Source of the DNA: Methylobacterium sp.
GTDB lineage: Bacteria > Pseudomonadota > Alphaproteobacteria > Rhizobiales > Beijerinckiaceae
DNA length: 8,377 nucleotides
Reading direction: 5' to 3'
Assembly: GCA_021154065.1 (NCBI GenBank)
Contig: JAJKJG010000356.1
Coordinates: 1-8,377, forward strand
The notes beneath the pieces were generated by a model. The model did no database searches. It saw only the letters and a program-made list of their open reading frames with translations, and was not told the origin of the DNA. Shown here piece by piece: positions 5,955 to 8,377 of this stretch (position 1 is its first letter; each line of letters starts with the position of its first letter). Position numbers and translations under genes: made by a program.

Positions 5955-8377
5955 ATGCGCACCGAGACGCCCCAGATCGTCCGCCTCGAGGATTATCGGC
6001 CGAGCGATTTTCTGATCGACCGGGTCGAGCTCGATATCCGGCTCCACCCGACCGAGACGCGCATCCTCGCGACCTTGGCGATCCGGCCGAACCCGAAAGG
6101 GCGCAAGGAGGCACCGCTCGAGCTCGACGGCGACGAGCTCCGGCTCGTCGCGCTGTCGGTCGACGGCCGCGCCGCATCCGCGGCGGACTACGCGGCGACG
6201 CCGCAATCCTTGACGATCCCACGGCCGCCGGCGCGGCCCTTCACGCTGACGATCGAGACCGCGGTGAACCCGTCGGCGAACACCAAGCTGATGGGCCTCT
6301 ATCGATCCGGCGGCGTCTACTGCACACAATGCGAGGCCGAGGGTTTCCGCCGAATCACCTATTTCCTCGACCGGCCGGACGTCCTCGCGGTCTACACCAC
6401 GCGGCTCGAGGGCGACCGCGACACCGAACCCTTGCTGCTCGGCAACGGCAACCCGGTCGAGGCCGGCGGGGTCGCGGGCACGAACCGGCATTATGCCGTC
6501 TGGCACGATCCCTTTCCGAAGCCCTCCTATCTCTTCGCGATCGTCGGCGGCGCGCTCGGCACGGTCGCCAAGACCTTCACGACGACGAGCGGCCGCAACG
6601 TCGAGATCGCGGTCCATGTCGAGCCCGGCAAGGAGAGCCGCGCCGATTACGCGCTCGACGCGCTCGAGCGCGCGATGCGGTGGGACGAGGAGACCTTCGG
6701 CCGCGAATACGACCTCGACGTGTTCAACGTCGTCGCGGTGTCCGACTTCAACATGGGGGCGATGGAGAACAAGGGCCTCAACATCTTCAACGATAAATAC
6801 GTGCTGGCCTCGCCCGAGACCGCGACCGACATGGACTACGCGGCGATCGAGGCGATCATCGCGCACGAGTACTTCCACAATTGGAGCGGCAATCGCGTCA
6901 CCTGCCGCGACTGGTTCCAGCTCTGCCTGAAAGAAGGCCTCACCGTTTTCCGGGATCAGGAGTTCTCATCCGACATGCGCTCGCGCCCGGTGCATCGGAT
7001 CGCGGAGGTGAAGGCGTTGCGGGCGCGGCAGTTTCCCGAGGACGCGGGCCCCCTCGCCCATCCGGTGCGCCCGCCGCACTATCGCGAGATCAACAACTTC
7101 TACACCGCGACGGTCTACGAGAAGGGCGCCGATATCGTCCGCATGCTGAAGACGCTGATCGGCGACGACGCCTTCCGGCGCGGCATGGACCTCTACTTCG
7201 CTCGCTGCGACGGGACGGCGGCGACGGTCGAGGATTTCCTCGCGGCGTTCGCTCATGCTGCGGGCAGGGACCTGTCGCATTTCGCGCGATGGTATGCGCA
7301 GGCCGGAACGCCGCGGGTCGCCGTCACCGGTCACTACGACGCGGCGAAGCGCACCTATCGCCTCGACTTCGCCCAGGCGACCCCGGCGACGCCGGGACAG
7401 GCCGAGAAGGCGCCTGTGGCGATGCCGGTGGCGCTCGGTCTCGTCGCGGCGGACGGCACGCCGATGTCGCCCCGTTGCAGCCGCATCACCGGCGAGGGCG
7501 TGTTCGTGCTCGACAGCGCCGCCGACAGCATCACGTTCCAGGACGTGCCGTCGCGTCCGGTGCCGTCGCTGTTCCGCGGCTTCTCGGCTCCGGTCAAGGT
7601 CGCGCTCGATCTTTCGGACGACGACCTCCTGGCCTTGCTGCGGCACGACAGCGATCCGTTCAATCGCTGGCAAGCGGCGCAGACGGTCGCGATGCGCTTC
7701 CTGGTGCGGGCTGCGAGGACGGGAGGCGACGAGCATGATGCGGCAAGGCGGCTTGCCGTTGCGCTGGCGGCATTTGCCGACCGCGAGGCGCTCGCCGACC
7801 CGGCTTTCGCGGCGCTTGTGCTCACGCTGCCGAGCGAGGCCGAGATCGCGCAGGAGATCGGCGCGGACGTAGACCCGGCAGCGGTGTTCACGGCACGCGA
7901 GGCGGCGCGCCGGACCGTGGGACGCGAGCTGATAACCCGGCTCGGCCCACTCTTTGCGGCGCTGAAGACGGAAGGACCCTATTCTCCCGATGCGGCAAAC
8001 GCCGGGCGGCGGTCGCTCCGGCAGGTCTCGCTGCAGCTGAACGGCGCCGCTGACCCTGAGACGGGGCTCGATCTCGTCGAGCAGGAATACCGCGCCGCCG
8101 ACAACATGACGGTTCGGCTTGGCGCATTGGCGGCGGTATCGATGCTGCCGCGCAGCGATCGGCGCCGGAGCTTGCTGGAGGATTTCTACCGACGCTACGA
8201 GAACGAGCCGCTGATCCTGGACAAGTGGCTCGCGATCCAGGCGACCATGCCCGAGCCGGACACGCTCGACCGCGTCAAGGCGCTGATGACCGGGCCTGCC
8301 TTCTCGATGTCGAATCCGAACCGCGTTCGCGCCCTGATCGGCAGCTTCGCGATGGGAAACGCGACGCAGTTTCACCG
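5955..8377 (+). CDS. pepN: Aminopeptidase N (M1 family zinc metallopeptidase), 3' end outside window
   Basis: Cytoplasmic zinc aminopeptidase that removes N-terminal residues from peptides in the last steps of protein turnover. The frame is open for 807 codons to the edge; family members have about 870-885 residues, so roughly 70 are missing. The N-terminal beta domain begins with EDYRPSDFLID and includes YCTQCEAEGFRRITYFLDRPDV. The catalytic domain has the exopeptidase motif GAMEN (268-272), the zinc motif HEYFHNW (H304, E305, H308) with third ligand E327 in LKEGLTVFRDQEFSSD, and the transition-state tyrosine Y388 in TVYEKGAD. The spacing of all these matches E. coli PepN with a constant offset of 7. 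The beta-sandwich (TPATPGQAEKAPVAMP) and the helical C-terminal domain follow. The ATG is preceded by only a weak purine-rich stretch (GGAAAACGGCGAG). A 69-base spacer separates it from the exporter in the same direction, so co-transcription is possible but not shown. Confidence 0.97.
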   Translation, partial: MRTETPQIVRLEDYRPSDFLIDRVELDIRLHPTETRILATLAIRPNPKGRKEAPLELDGDELRLVALSVDGRAASAADYAATPQSLTIPRPPARPFTLTIETAVNPSANTKLMGLYRSGGVYCTQCEAEGFRRITYFLDRPDVLAVYTTRLEGDRDTEPLLLGNGNPVEAGGVAGTNRHYAVWHDPFPKPSYLFAIVGGALGTVAKTFTTTSGRNVEIAVHVEPGKESRADYALDALERAMRWDEETFGREYDLDVFNVVAVSDFNMGAMENKGLNIFNDKYVLASPETATDMDYAAIEAIIAHEYFHNWSGNRVTCRDWFQLCLKEGLTVFRDQEFSSDMRSRPVHRIAEVKALRARQFPEDAGPLAHPVRPPHYREINNFYTATVYEKGADIVRMLKTLIGDDAFRRGMDLYFARCDGTAATVEDFLAAFAHAAGRDLSHFARWYAQAGTPRVAVTGHYDAAKRTYRLDFAQATPATPGQAEKAPVAMPVALGLVAADGTPMSPRCSRITGEGVFVLDSAADSITFQDVPSRPVPSLFRGFSAPVKVALDLSDDDLLALLRHDSDPFNRWQAAQTVAMRFLVRAARTGGDEHDAARRLAVALAAFADREALADPAFAALVLTLPSEAEIAQEIGADVDPAAVFTAREAARRTVGRELITRLGPLFAALKTEGPYSPDAANAGRRSLRQVSLQLNGAADPETGLDLVEQEYRAADNMTVRLGALAAVSMLPRSDRRRSLLEDFYRRYENEPLILDKWLAIQATMPEPDTLDRVKALMTGPAFSMSNPNRVRALIGSFAMGNATQFH

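Noticed and set aside
4434..6878. Very long minus-strand open frame (814 codons) opposite the metal exporter and pepN
   Set aside because: It is Arg/Asp/Gly-rich, has no recognisable domain, and lies exactly antisense to two genes with clear motifs. Such antisense frames are a normal result of high-GC codon bias.
6966..8375. Long minus-strand open frame opposite pepN
   Set aside because: Antisense shadow of a well-conserved aminopeptidase gene; composition is Arg/His-rich and matches no family I know.

Overview
The window is ordinary coding DNA from a high-GC bacterium. Codon use, gene content and a G/C-rich palindromic repeat all suggest an alphaproteobacterium, probably of the Hyphomicrobiales (Rhizobiales). 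That placement is inference from style and family resemblance; there is no rRNA or other taxonomic marker here. Gene density is very high, with no gene-free stretch over 300 bases.

Left half, minus strand (read right to left from 4398 to 1): gloA (glyoxalase I, 4398-3958); a PfkB-family sugar kinase resembling sulfofructose kinase YihV (3951-3045), broken by an apparent one-base frameshift near 3586-3589; an 80-base spacer with an inverted repeat; xdhA (xanthine dehydrogenase iron-sulfur/FAD subunit, 2964-1489, TTG start); and xdhB (molybdenum subunit, from a GTG at 1484 off the left edge). The xdhB frame carries an in-frame palindromic repeat element of about 160 bp just after its start.

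Right half, plus strand: a cation diffusion facilitator metal exporter (4488-5885) with three tandem copies of the C-terminal metal-sensing/dimerisation domain instead of the usual one, then pepN (aminopeptidase N, 5955 to beyond the right edge). A short intergenic region at 4399-4487 separates gloA and the exporter, which are divergently transcribed.

Functionally, XdhA and XdhB form one enzyme that oxidises hypoxanthine and xanthine to urate. GloA detoxifies methylglyoxal with glutathione, the exporter removes divalent metal ions, and PepN is a zinc aminopeptidase that completes peptide turnover. I see no sign that these form one pathway beyond the xdhA-xdhB pair and the tight gloA-kinase spacing. 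I found no undescribed system. The items most worth a second look are the palindromic element inside xdhB, the triple-domain exporter with a histidine-less first copy, and the frameshifted kinase.
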